Source: RGIG464 sp045643185 (GTDB lineage Bacteria > Myxococcota_A > Bradymonadia > UBA4248). From it: DNA of 19,217 nt. The notes below the pieces were generated by a model. The model did no database searches. It had not been told where the DNA came from and saw only the letters and a list, made by a program, of their open reading frames with translations. Positions 8,481-15,966 of this stretch are shown here, one piece after another (the stretch's first letter is position 1; each line of letters opens with the position of its first letter). The translations under genes and the position numbers were made by a program. The DNA is taken from NCBI GenBank assembly GCA_045643185.1, contig JAZUKH010000068.1:1-19217 (forward strand), read 5' to 3'.

Positions 8481-8511
8481 CGTAATTTCTCCGGCGCTTT
8501 GATAATAAGCA

Positions 8512-9087
8512 TTAACGCTTTACAGGTTTAACATCGGGACGCATGCCATAGATCGGTTTGGGCACCCCGTAGAGCGCGCGAATTGCGCCATCCTTGGGCT
8601 TGATCAATTTTGCCTTCTTTCCATTAACATTCTTATCTTCATAAGGCTCATCGTCGTCACCGTCGTCACCATTTTCTTCGGCTTCACCCTTTTTGTAGTC
8701 GTTGATGGTCTCATCCGTCGACAGCTCGTGATCATCCGCAACGCTGTTTTCGGCACCAGTTTCAGGCTGTAACACGACGCCCGGCACTTCGGCCTTCGGA
8801 TCCGCATCTGGCACTGGCTCGATCGCGTCTATAGGGCCATAGATCGCAACGGGCGGTTCAGCGTCGTTAACTTCAGGCAACGGCTCACCCACGTCACTGC
8901 CTTCGGGCGCTTCCACGGCTGTTTTTTCGCTCTCAGGCGCCTGCTCCGGCTCGGCTTCGGGCGCAAGACCAAATGCCTCAGGCGGTCCATACACGCATCC
9001 GACAGACGCAGTTTTGTCGCACCCCACCATACAAAGCGAACTGATCGAGCTCACGACCAAACTGACCAAACGTCCAAATTTTCTCAT
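8512..9087 (-). CDS. small acidic lipoprotein with repeated YG motifs
   Basis: A 191-residue protein of unrecognised family. I begin it at ATG 9087, which has GGAG nine bases upstream; the earlier in-frame ATG at 9102 abuts the T run of the preceding terminator. A hydrophobic leader ends in a lipobox-like MVGC (lipidated Cys23). The rest is low complexity, rich in Pro, Glu and Asp. A short motif recurs: VYGPPEAFG right after the lipid anchor, IYGPID mid-protein, and LYGVPKPIYGMRP at the end, separated by acidic linkers including GDDGDDDEPYED. Similar YGxP motifs occur in small lipoproteins linked to radical SAM enzymes in other phyla, but no radical SAM gene is in the window. It is 31 bases ahead of the aldehyde dehydrogenase gene and probably co-transcribed with it. 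Confidence 0.65.
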   Translation of the reverse strand: MRKFGRLVSLVVSSISSLCMVGCDKTASVGCVYGPPEAFGLAPEAEPEQAPESEKTAVEAPEGSDVGEPLPEVNDAEPPVAIYGPIDAIEPVPDADPKAEVPGVVLQPETGAENSVADDHELSTDETINDYKKGEAEENGDDGDDDEPYEDKNVNGKKAKLIKPKDGAIRALYGVPKPIYGMRPDVKPVKR

Positions 9088-9104
9088 ATTCAGGCACTCC
9101 ATTG

Positions 9105-9136
9105 AAAAAAAAACCGCTCCCCAACAGGGAGCGGTT
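9105..9136 (-). terminator. intrinsic terminator after the outer membrane protein gene
   Basis: A 10-bp perfect stem (AACCGCTCCC at 9112-9121 with GGGAGCGGTT at 9127-9136) and a 5-nt loop, read on the minus strand, is followed at once by a run of nine T. It is a textbook rho-independent terminator, 20 bases after the outer membrane protein stop codon and just before the lipoprotein gene. Confidence 0.9.
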
Positions 9137-9155
9137 CAACATAGCGATTTATAAC

Positions 9156-9893
9156 TTAGAACTCAATGCCAATCCCAACATGGAAAGTAGCTTTATCGGT
9201 CAGGTCAAACGCGTTGCCAGCATAAAAATTGTTGATATTGGCGTAAACAAATTCCGCAAAGAGGTAGGAGTTATTCACGCCCCACTCGACGTCAAACGAT
9301 TTAGCCATGGACGGAGCGAACCAGTCGAGGACGAGCGCCAGACCAGCCATGACGTGAAAACCGAACGTACCGCCATACCCTTTGGCTTCGCCATCCGTTG
9401 AAACCTCGCCGTCACCGCCTTTATTCCAATAGACGTAGTAGTCAAAACCAGCTTTGGCGTAAAGCGTGATGGGGAAACTAAATCGCTGCCACAAATAGTC
9501 GAAGCGATAGATCAACGACAGACGAAGCGGCAACCAGTGAAGTTTTTCTTCATCGACGGTGGTCTCGCCGCTGTCATCAACGGCATGCCCGGAAATATTG
9601 CCATAAGCCAGGTGAAAACCAAGACCGAGCGATCCAACACCGCGCCAGAATTGCCAATCGTATTCAGCCTCGACGACAAAACCATTTTTGTCCTTAAAGT
9701 GCTCGGCAAACGCATTCCCAAGATTGTCGGGCGTATACATACCGCCCTTAATCTCGAACATCATGTTGACGGGCGAATCATCGGTCGGATCAGCGTAAGC
9801 GTTGTTCGGTGCTGCACAAAGCGCAGCCGCAGCCAATAAGATAGCCGCAGTCGTGGATTTCGTCGCGGCAGAGAGAGCAGTTTGTTTTTTCAC
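9156..9893 (-). other. possible internal translation start making the beta-barrel alone
   Basis: Residue 405 of the fused protein is encoded by GTG (9891-9893) followed by two Lys codons. The residues after it form a normal n-region, a hydrophobic core (AAILLAAAALCAA) and an NNAYA cleavage site. Starting here would give a 245-residue outer membrane protein with its own signal peptide. No strong Shine-Dalgarno sequence is visible upstream, so this is a hypothesis. Confidence 0.35.
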
Positions 9894-11105
9894 GGCACGA
9901 TTTTTACGGGCTCGACGGATCAACAGAGCGAGTCCGAAGCAGAAAACTAGGAAAATCCCACCAAGAGCGATCGGCGCGTTCAACGCGAGATACGCCATAC
10001 CATAAAGCGGCCAGAGCATCGTTCGCGTAATGGCACGCGCGGTCGGGTGCTGACCAATAAAGTAGGCTAGCGGTGGGCTCAAACGATAATATGTATCAAT
10101 AAAGGCGCGACCAGGCGCCGACTTTTTCAAGATGTCATCACGGAACTGACGAAGAAGAGCCACATGAGGTTCTTGCGTCGAACCCCAAGCAGCCGTGGCG
10201 ATGAAGCAGAAACCACCGTCAACGTCCGCATTCTCTTCGCGATAAGATTCCCAAAAATCCTTACTCGCCACGGTCGTTGCCTCGGTCGTTCCACTCAAAA
10301 GGCTTTCATTGCCAAATTCATCGATCGCCGTCACACCAACGACATAGCTCGTATTTTCTTTGATATCGTCTTTCAGGGTCACACCAGATTTGGCGACCTG
10401 AACCGATTTGGCGCTCACATTTTCAGGTGCCGCTCCATCGGAAAGCGACGAATCCTCACCTGAAACTTCGTAGTAAACGTTGTATTTGCTGATACCACTG
10501 ACGTCATCCCACGACAACTTGATCGAGGAACCACCAACTTCAACTTCAGGTGCCGAAGGAGATTCCGGACGTTTCGTGCGAAAATCGAGCGTATACGTCA
10601 CCGTGTAGATATTGTCGCCACCCGCGTTCGGATCGTTGACGATGAGGTACAAATAAGCCGATTCAGAAAGGTTCGCGCATGATTCAGCGTCTTTTGCTGA
10701 ACTCAGGCTGTCGACATTCAATTCGACGGGGATCTGCTTGGTTGCAGCCGTCAATGCCTGATTATTTTTGATGTTTTTGCAGGTATCACTGGTCTCGTTT
10801 TCGAGTTTTTTACTGCTACAAGCCTCGTTGCCGATCGCGTATTTAATGGAATAAACCGCATTCTCAGAAGGCGTGGCGTCGCCAAGCGAAAACGTGACCG
10901 TGATCTTACCGCTCGACAGATCGAAAAGCGAATAACAGCGACCAATATTGAACTGCAATTTCTTGTCGCTGTCGTATTCACTCTGATTCAGCGAGCTGGC
11001 CGCTGTCCAGCTAGATTCGCTCGTATTGGCCTGAGCGAGATTGGGCAGACCGAGCCCCATCGTCAATAATGCGGCAGCACCCAGTGTTGCTAAACTATAT
11101 TTCAT
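9156..11105 (-). CDS. fused protein: FnIII, CFI-box segment, then outer membrane beta-barrel
   Basis: A 649-residue exported protein that looks like two genes in one frame. Part one has a signal peptide (cleavage after AQA, residue 26), a domain with several cysteines (30-175), a fibronectin type III-like domain (about 180-280), a CFIATAAWGS box (300-309) with the usual following APGRAF and YYRLSPPLA segments, a membrane segment (about 378-396) and a basic RRARKN end. Part two opens with a second Sec-type signal peptide (405-438, ending NNAYA), then an about 210-residue beta-strand domain ending in a terminal aromatic (GIGIEF), as in MXAN_2562-type outer membrane proteins. The start overlaps the asd stop by ATGA and has GAAGGA seven bases upstream. 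Function is unknown; surface or outer membrane location is inferred. Whether one or two polypeptides result is open. Confidence 0.85.
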   Translation of the reverse strand: MKYSLATLGAAALLTMGLGLPNLAQANTSESSWTAASSLNQSEYDSDKKLQFNIGRCYSLFDLSSGKITVTFSLGDATPSENAVYSIKYAIGNEACSSKKLENETSDTCKNIKNNQALTAATKQIPVELNVDSLSSAKDAESCANLSESAYLYLIVNDPNAGGDNIYTVTYTLDFRTKRPESPSAPEVEVGGSSIKLSWDDVSGISKYNVYYEVSGEDSSLSDGAAPENVSAKSVQVAKSGVTLKDDIKENTSYVVGVTAIDEFGNESLLSGTTEATTVASKDFWESYREENADVDGGFCFIATAAWGSTQEPHVALLRQFRDDILKKSAPGRAFIDTYYRLSPPLAYFIGQHPTARAITRTMLWPLYGMAYLALNAPIALGGIFLVFCFGLALLIRRARKNRAVKKQTALSAATKSTTAAILLAAAALCAAPNNAYADPTDDSPVNMMFEIKGGMYTPDNLGNAFAEHFKDKNGFVVEAEYDWQFWRGVGSLGLGFHLAYGNISGHAVDDSGETTVDEEKLHWLPLRLSLIYRFDYLWQRFSFPITLYAKAGFDYYVYWNKGGDGEVSTDGEAKGYGGTFGFHVMAGLALVLDWFAPSMAKSFDVEWGVNNSYLFAEFVYANINNFYAGNAFDLTDKATFHVGIGIEF

Positions 11106-12127
11106 GATTGAATCCTTCCATGATTCCAGGCCGCGCAGGCAATCTGCACAGCATTCAACGCAGCCCCTTTTAACAGGTTATCGCTCACGACCCAAAAGAT
11201 TAGACCTTGGTCGACGGTATCTTTGCGGACGCGCCCAACAAGCGTCTCAAAACGGCCTTCTCCCTGAACTGAGGTGGGATATTGCGACGGATCGTTCATA
11301 TCGGTGACGCGAAGACCTTCCATTTTATTGAGAATGTCATTCGCTTCAGCAACAGAAACGTCGCGACGAGTGCAGACGTGAACGACTTCGCTGTGGCTTC
11401 GGGCCACAGGCACGCGAACGCACGTCGCAGAGACTTTTAAGTCCGGACGACGCAAAATTTTCTGCGTTTCGTTCATCATCTTATGTTCTTCTTCGGTATA
11501 ACCATCCGCTTCGATCGCGCCAATTTGAGGCACAACATCAAACGCGATGGTACGTGCATGCACGGCGGAACGTTCGGGACGATGGCCGTCCAACGCCGCG
11601 CGCGTCTCTTCGTAAAGCGCGTTAATGCCCTTCTGACCGGCGCCGCTGCATGACTGATAGGTCGTCACGCGAACGCTGTCGATGCCGACGGCTTGGTCGA
11701 GCGCGTGAAGCGCCAAAACCATCTGAATCGTCGAGCAGTTCGGGTTCGCAATAATGCTCGGACGAAATTCGATCAGATCACCATTCACTTCGGGAACAAC
11801 GAGCGCTTTGTCCGCATCCATGCGAAATGCAGACGTATTATCGATGACCAGCGCGCCTGCCGCGACCGCTTTCGGCGCATACTGAAGCGATACGCTCTTG
11901 CCGGCACTAAAAAGCGCGATATCGACACCCTTAAAATCGTAGCTCTCGGCATCCTGAACGATACATTCGCCCCACGCCGTCTCGACTTTCTTTCCCGCCG
12001 AACGCGATGAAGCCACAAGATCAAGTTGACCGACCGGAAAATGCAACGCATCAAGGCAGTGGATCATCTCACAACCCACAGCCCCCGTCGCTCCGATCAC
12101 GGCTACATGTGCTTTTCGTTCTATCAT
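11102..12127 (-). CDS. asd: aspartate-semialdehyde dehydrogenase
   Basis: Catalyses the NADPH-dependent reduction of aspartyl phosphate to aspartate semialdehyde, the branch point to lysine, diaminopimelate, threonine and methionine; cytoplasmic. I start it at ATG 12127, where the protein begins MIERKAHVAVIGATGAVG; this gives 341 residues, the normal family length, and GGAGGAG lies 11 bases upstream. An in-frame start at 12169 would add 14 atypical residues. Motifs: nucleotide-binding GATGAVG near the N-terminus, SAFRMD and VPEVN, nucleophile Cys131 in NPNCSTIQ, the GYTEEEHKM segment, and His245 in RVPVARSHSE. It is the first gene of its transcript, and its stop codon overlaps the start of the fused outer membrane protein gene by ATGA. 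Confidence 0.96.
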   Translation of the reverse strand: MIERKAHVAVIGATGAVGCEMIHCLDALHFPVGQLDLVASSRSAGKKVETAWGECIVQDAESYDFKGVDIALFSAGKSVSLQYAPKAVAAGALVIDNTSAFRMDADKALVVPEVNGDLIEFRPSIIANPNCSTIQMVLALHALDQAVGIDSVRVTTYQSCSGAGQKGINALYEETRAALDGHRPERSAVHARTIAFDVVPQIGAIEADGYTEEEHKMMNETQKILRRPDLKVSATCVRVPVARSHSEVVHVCTRRDVSVAEANDILNKMEGLRVTDMNDPSQYPTSVQGEGRFETLVGRVRKDTVDQGLIFWVVSDNLLKGAALNAVQIACAAWNHGRIQS

Positions 12128-12161
12128 GCTGAAATCTACTCCTCCCCCAAAAATGCGCTCT

Positions 12162-12167
12162 ATTATC
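12162..12167 (-). promoter_or_regulatory. asd: possible -10 element of asd
   Basis: GATAAT on the minus strand, preceded by TG (TGATAAT), lies 35 bases upstream of the asd start codon. No convincing -35 hexamer is seen 16-18 bases further up, so this is a weak call. Confidence 0.3.
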
Positions 12168-12281
12168 ACGAGACACGCGTCATTGCACGTGAATCAACGC
12201 AAAAACGCGCATTTTTATTGTCGGTTTTTTTGCCAAAAACGCAAGTATTTGGGGATAGCCCACACGATCACCGCATAAAAC

Positions 12282-12316
12282 CAAAAAAAGCCTCATGCAC
12301 CACCATGCATGAGGCT
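12282..12316 (-). terminator. intrinsic terminator after the small secreted protein gene
   Basis: An 11-bp perfect stem (AGCCTCATGCA at 12289-12299, TGCATGAGGCT at 12306-12316) with a 6-nt loop. On the minus strand it is followed by a T run broken only at the end. It separates the secreted-protein gene from asd on the same strand, so asd probably has its own promoter in 12130-12285. Confidence 0.9.
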
Positions 12317-12338
12317 CACGATTTGAAATCCGACCGCA

Positions 12339-12923
12339 CTAACCAAGGGTATAGGCCGCCACCATATCGGTATCGACCGCCCAGTCACCGTCAAGTTTCT
12401 GATTCAAAATGATGACGAGACGCTTGGAATCCGGCGTCCAGAACGCGCTTTTGATGCTGATCGCCGCCGCTTTTTTCTTGTCCGGACTCATAAAGATCGT
12501 CGCATATCCCAGCGTCATGCTCTGACCACCGGCCGAAAGCGTGAGCTGCAGATTTTCACCAATGACCATGCCGCCGAGCTGCCAACCGGCAGGCGATGCC
12601 ATACCTTCCGCATAATTCGCCTGAATCCCAAACGGCGCGACTTCTTTCGACTGCAACGCCTTGGCCAGCGAAACGCCGTTCAGCGGATACACGAGAGATG
12701 GACCTTTGCCGCCGATCTTATATATGACAAGCGACTGACCCGCCAGCTTGCTCCCCTGAACCACCGCGTAAAAATCGGGATTCACACCAAAACCAACGAA
12801 CTGGATCGTCACCTTATCCGTATCCTGAGCCTGCACTTCAGACGGCGCAGTCATCACCCCCGCACCCAAAACTGCAAACGAAGCCACAACAGCAAAAATG
12901 AAGCGTACCAACGTGTGTTTCAT
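12339..12923 (-). CDS. small secreted protein of unknown function
   Basis: A 194-residue protein with a typical Sec signal peptide: basic start MKHTLVR, hydrophobic core, predicted cleavage near VQA-Q (residue 32). The mature part of about 160 residues has no cysteine and alternates hydrophobic and polar residues, suggesting a compact, mostly beta-structured periplasmic or secreted domain. Phrases such as FWTPDSKRLVIILN and MSPDKKKAAAISIK loosely recall strand pairs in beta-propeller blades, but the protein is too short for a propeller and I do not assign a family. The ribosome site is strong (AAGGAGA, 7 nt before ATG). It is a single-gene unit with its own terminator. Confidence 0.75.
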   Translation of the reverse strand: MKHTLVRFIFAVVASFAVLGAGVMTAPSEVQAQDTDKVTIQFVGFGVNPDFYAVVQGSKLAGQSLVIYKIGGKGPSLVYPLNGVSLAKALQSKEVAPFGIQANYAEGMASPAGWQLGGMVIGENLQLTLSAGGQSMTLGYATIFMSPDKKKAAAISIKSAFWTPDSKRLVIILNQKLDGDWAVDTDMVAAYTLG

Positions 12924-13032
12924 AGCTTTATCTCCTTAAAAAGGCCCCATCGGTACAAACCGCCTCAGGGCAGACGACCGCTTTTTAGCAAATTTAAGAC
13001 CAAGTAAAATATCGAATCGTTTTAGCGTTTTG

Positions 13033-13080
13033 AGGGGGAAGTCTCCCCCTACGCGGCTATTGGCTTTGCCAATACGCCGC
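13033..13080. repeat. palindromic intergenic repeat, copy 1
   Basis: Two adjacent hairpins lie in the 249-base gap between the secreted-protein gene and the GltJ-like gene. The first is AGGGGGA, loop AGTC, TCCCCCT (13033-13050). The second spans 13053-13080: GCGGC/GCCGC outer arms, ATTGGC/GCCAAT inner arms and a TTT loop. The second matches, in reverse orientation, the element at 19052-19081. CTTCGT and ACGAAG arms flank the adjoining sequence up to about 13106. It may also slow transcription leaving the GltJ-like gene, which has no ordinary terminator. Confidence 0.65.
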
Positions 13081-13172
13081 TACCCCTTCGTCTGGCAGAG
13101 CCCTCAACGAAGTGTCGCAACGTTTCAACCGGCAGAACCGCACCTCGTGATCAAACGAACCGCAGTTCCCAT

Positions 13173-15776
13173 TTAATATGTAAATGTTCTTGAGACCGAG
13201 ATCGTGTCGCCAGCACCGAACTGCCACGAAGCCTGTTTGGATTTCAGGCAGTTCATCAGAGGCTCTGAGGTCTTGGGCGTCATATCAAAACGCGTCACCG
13301 AGCCGTCCGCCGCAACGTCAACTTTGAGGGTAATTTTGCCCTCCTGGTTGTCCTGCGTTTTCATAAGGCGTCGCTGACAAGCATCCAATGACGGCTTGAT
13401 AGATTTCCAACCGACTTCTGCACGATCCGGCACATTTGGCAGAGCCGGCGAATCGTTTGGCACTTCCACCGCGTCCGCGCCCTCATTGAGCGGCGAACGA
13501 GTTGCTCGACGCGACGGCTTTTTGGCTGGTGCCGCAGCGGGTTCGGCCGCGATCACTTCGATGTCAACGGGCTCATCCGTCGTCTGAGCTACGCGCTTCA
13601 CGGCGCTCGTATCGAGCTTTGTGCCACCGGGGCCAACGATCTTTGCCTGTTCAAAACCGCGGTCGTTCGACGGCGCAGCGTGCTGCGAATCATTTTTGGA
13701 CATGACAAAGTAAAGGATCGCAATGATCGCGATCAAAATGATCACAACCACGCCGATCTTCATGGAACGTTTTTTCTGATCGAGCTTATTCTGCTGTTCG
13801 ATCTCGCTCAGCAACGAATCCTCGGCATCCGTCGCAGCCATCCCATTCTTATCCGCTGTTTGGAGCGGCTCAGCTACGTCCAAAGCCGCCACACTGGCTA
13901 TTTCAGCCTCGTTCGAAGCACTTTCAAGATGTTCTTCTTCGAGATCGATCGCGCCAAGCAATTCGGCACTCTCAGAAGCCTCGTCGACCTGATCAGCAGA
14001 AGCCTGCGAAGCATCCGTCGTACTGCCGACCGTCACTTCATTGGTTTCAGCGCCTGAACTCGCGCCGTCGTCGGCGGCATTTAACTCGTTTGCCTCATCA
14101 TCCAAGTCGATCGCCTCAAGTTCACTGGCATTATCCGCCTCGTTTTCGACGTTGACGACATTGTTATCGGCCGTCACAGCCATCGTCAGAGCATTCACAA
14201 CTTTGTTTTCGGCCGTCACACTCGGCGTGTTGGCGCTTATGACTTTGTTTTCGGCCGTCACAGCCGTTGCCAAAGCATTCACAACTTTGTTTTCGGCCGT
14301 CACTGAGGTTACCGCTTTCGACGCGTTTTCAACCACGGGCTGATCCGCCACACCAGCTGAAACTTCAGGCATATCGCCAACACTCGCCTCGTCGATATCA
14401 AGGTCGATCGCCGACAGATCAACCGAATTCCCAGACTGAACCAACGAGTTTTCAGCCAGGAGCTTCAACCCTAACGACGGACGATCGATCTTATCCAGAC
14501 CGATCTTGGGCGTTTCAAATTTGAGCGCTTCGTCAAGTTCCTGCTTGGCATCGGTCATGTCGTCCACCACAGGACTGACCGACGAGTTTGAGATCTCGAC
14601 CGTCGGCAACTCGGTGGAGTCGGTCACACCGATGTTGGGCGTCGTACTAGCCAACACTTCCGCCAGACGCGTTTGGGCTGGTTTGAGTGAGTCCACACTG
14701 CCCAAACCTGTGGATGGCGACGAAGGCTTCTTGAGCAAAGAAATCAGCGAAGGCGAACCCAATGGCGCAGGTTTTACAGGGGCTTTGAGCGCCGCAGACA
14801 CTGGACTGAGCGCCATCGGCGTGGCCGGCTTCGAACCAAACAACGACGCAATACCGGGCGATGCGCTCGTCGCAGGCTTGAATGCCTCAATGCGCTTGGG
14901 CGGTTCAAACGAAGACGAACTGTTCGACTTGGGAATGGGTTTGAGCGCACTTACACTCGGAAACGGCTTTTTAACGCGTTCCTGCTGGCCGTTGATCTCA
15001 AGACGCAGGTCAGGCACGGCATCCAACGACTGAAAGGACTGCCCCTGTCTAAACGGATGATTCGTCATGCGCGTCGATTCGTCACTCGACACCTCAGGCT
15101 CAATGGTCAACACACCACATGCCGACTCATCACGGCTATTCACACGCCCGTCTTCCGCAACCGGAATCGCAGGATGGGTCGGCACTTCTTCGGCAACAAG
15201 CGGCGGAATGCCCGTCAGCGTTTCGGTCTTTGAGTCCAGTCGCTGATCGTCAAGCCGCGCGGACAAAGGACGCCCCAAAAGGCGCGACTTGAGCGCTTTC
15301 ACATTCGGAGACGATATCTTCGCATTTTGTTGCGAATTAAACGAAGACACAGGCGCGGTAAACGGCGCGGCCATCTTTGGCGGCGGCGGCGGCGTCTGGA
15401 TCGCCGTCGAAAAGGGTTCAACCTGAACCAGCGGCTTCCAAGCCCCCAACGAGCGGTGCCACACATAACACTGTTCCGCCACCGGATTCACTTGCGGCGA
15501 CTGGATCTTTTCGATCAGCTCTTCCGGCGTAAATGGGCCAAAACTCTCACCGTTATGCGAATAATACCAACCCGGCGTCTCAGCATTTGCCTTACGCGGC
15601 GTGTTGATCGCCGACGTCTTCCATTTACTCTGTTTCTCAGCACCTGACGCGTCTTCATCCACTCGCATCGTGATCACTTCACCGCATTTACGACAGGTCA
15701 AACGCACCGTCCGGCTGACAATCTTGTCGTCTGAAATGAAATACTTCGCCTGGCACTTTTCACAAACAATTCGCAT
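13173..15776 (-). CDS. GltJ/AgmX-like protein: zinc ribbon, GYF domain, membrane segment, AgmX C-terminal domain
   Basis: An 867-residue protein likely spanning the inner membrane. In order: an MJ0042-type zinc ribbon (Cys5, Cys8, Cys28, Cys31); a GYF_2-type domain (about 69-118: GWYYSHNGESFGPFTPEEL then WHRSLGAWKPL); a long disordered region rich in Ser, Pro and acidic residues; four tandem 14-residue VTAENKVV-type repeats (492-547); one membrane helix (about 673-692); a linker; and a C-terminal AgmX/TonB_C-like domain (788-867) with Cys800 and Cys843, possibly a disulfide. The same domain order occurs in Myxococcus GltJ (AgmX), where the cytoplasmic zinc ribbon and GYF domain belong to the gliding machinery. 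GltJ has two C-terminal TonB-like domains, this protein one. No other gliding gene is nearby, so a motility role is only a possibility. The start at ATG 15776 has a weak ribosome site. Confidence 0.85.
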   Translation of the reverse strand: MRIVCEKCQAKYFISDDKIVSRTVRLTCRKCGEVITMRVDEDASGAEKQSKWKTSAINTPRKANAETPGWYYSHNGESFGPFTPEELIEKIQSPQVNPVAEQCYVWHRSLGAWKPLVQVEPFSTAIQTPPPPPKMAAPFTAPVSSFNSQQNAKISSPNVKALKSRLLGRPLSARLDDQRLDSKTETLTGIPPLVAEEVPTHPAIPVAEDGRVNSRDESACGVLTIEPEVSSDESTRMTNHPFRQGQSFQSLDAVPDLRLEINGQQERVKKPFPSVSALKPIPKSNSSSSFEPPKRIEAFKPATSASPGIASLFGSKPATPMALSPVSAALKAPVKPAPLGSPSLISLLKKPSSPSTGLGSVDSLKPAQTRLAEVLASTTPNIGVTDSTELPTVEISNSSVSPVVDDMTDAKQELDEALKFETPKIGLDKIDRPSLGLKLLAENSLVQSGNSVDLSAIDLDIDEASVGDMPEVSAGVADQPVVENASKAVTSVTAENKVVNALATAVTAENKVISANTPSVTAENKVVNALTMAVTADNNVVNVENEADNASELEAIDLDDEANELNAADDGASSGAETNEVTVGSTTDASQASADQVDEASESAELLGAIDLEEEHLESASNEAEIASVAALDVAEPLQTADKNGMAATDAEDSLLSEIEQQNKLDQKKRSMKIGVVVIILIAIIAILYFVMSKNDSQHAAPSNDRGFEQAKIVGPGGTKLDTSAVKRVAQTTDEPVDIEVIAAEPAAAPAKKPSRRATRSPLNEGADAVEVPNDSPALPNVPDRAEVGWKSIKPSLDACQRRLMKTQDNQEGKITLKVDVAADGSVTRFDMTPKTSEPLMNCLKSKQASWQFGAGDTISVSRTFTY
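14136..14303 (-). repeat. four tandem 42-bp repeats inside the GltJ-like gene
   Basis: Four in-frame 42-bp units encode VTAENKVVNALATA, VTAENKVISANTPS, VTAENKVVNALTMA and VTADNNVVNVENEA (residues 492-547). The first three are closely alike in DNA, sharing GTTTTCGGCCGTCAC on the plus strand; the fourth is diverging. This points to recent expansion within the cytoplasmic linker. Confidence 0.9.
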
Positions 15777-15803
15777 GGTTCAACACCATCACTTTCTACG
15801 CAA

Positions 15804-15960
15804 ATCCACGCATTGACACGGATCCACGAACTCATCCACAAATTTTCTGAGGTCTCAGACAAAAGACACACTTGTGGATTTTAGCACAGTCGACGATGGT
15901 CTGACAACGAAAGCCCGACAAAAGCGATCACATAATGTTAGAACTGTAACCACATAATGT
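15804..15960. promoter_or_regulatory. repeat-rich region upstream of the GltJ-like gene
   Basis: The gap between the cysteine-rich lipoprotein gene and the GltJ-like gene holds several short repeats. ATCCACG or ATCCACA occurs at 15804, 15822 and 15834, and the inverse TGTGGAT at 15874. TCTGAGGTCTCAGA (15846-15859) is a near palindrome. CACATAATGT occurs at 15929 and 15951, 22 bases apart. These are candidate regulator sites for the leftward gene; I cannot place a convincing promoter. Confidence 0.35.
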
Positions 15961-15966
15961 CCCAAA

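Noticed and set aside
12128..12169. Longer asd start at 12169
   Set aside because: The added 14 residues are not typical of the family, overlap the ribosome site and the -10-like sequence, and the GATGAVG motif sits at the normal distance from the ATG at 12127.
14136..14303. Possible CRISPR array because of evenly spaced repeats
   Set aside because: The 42-bp units are contiguous without unique spacers, in frame, and lie inside a coding region.
14041..15033. Plus-strand frames under the GltJ-like gene, one with a repeated TLFSAV pattern
   Set aside because: The repeat is the antisense of the VTAENK tandem units; the real gene has well-defined domains at both ends.
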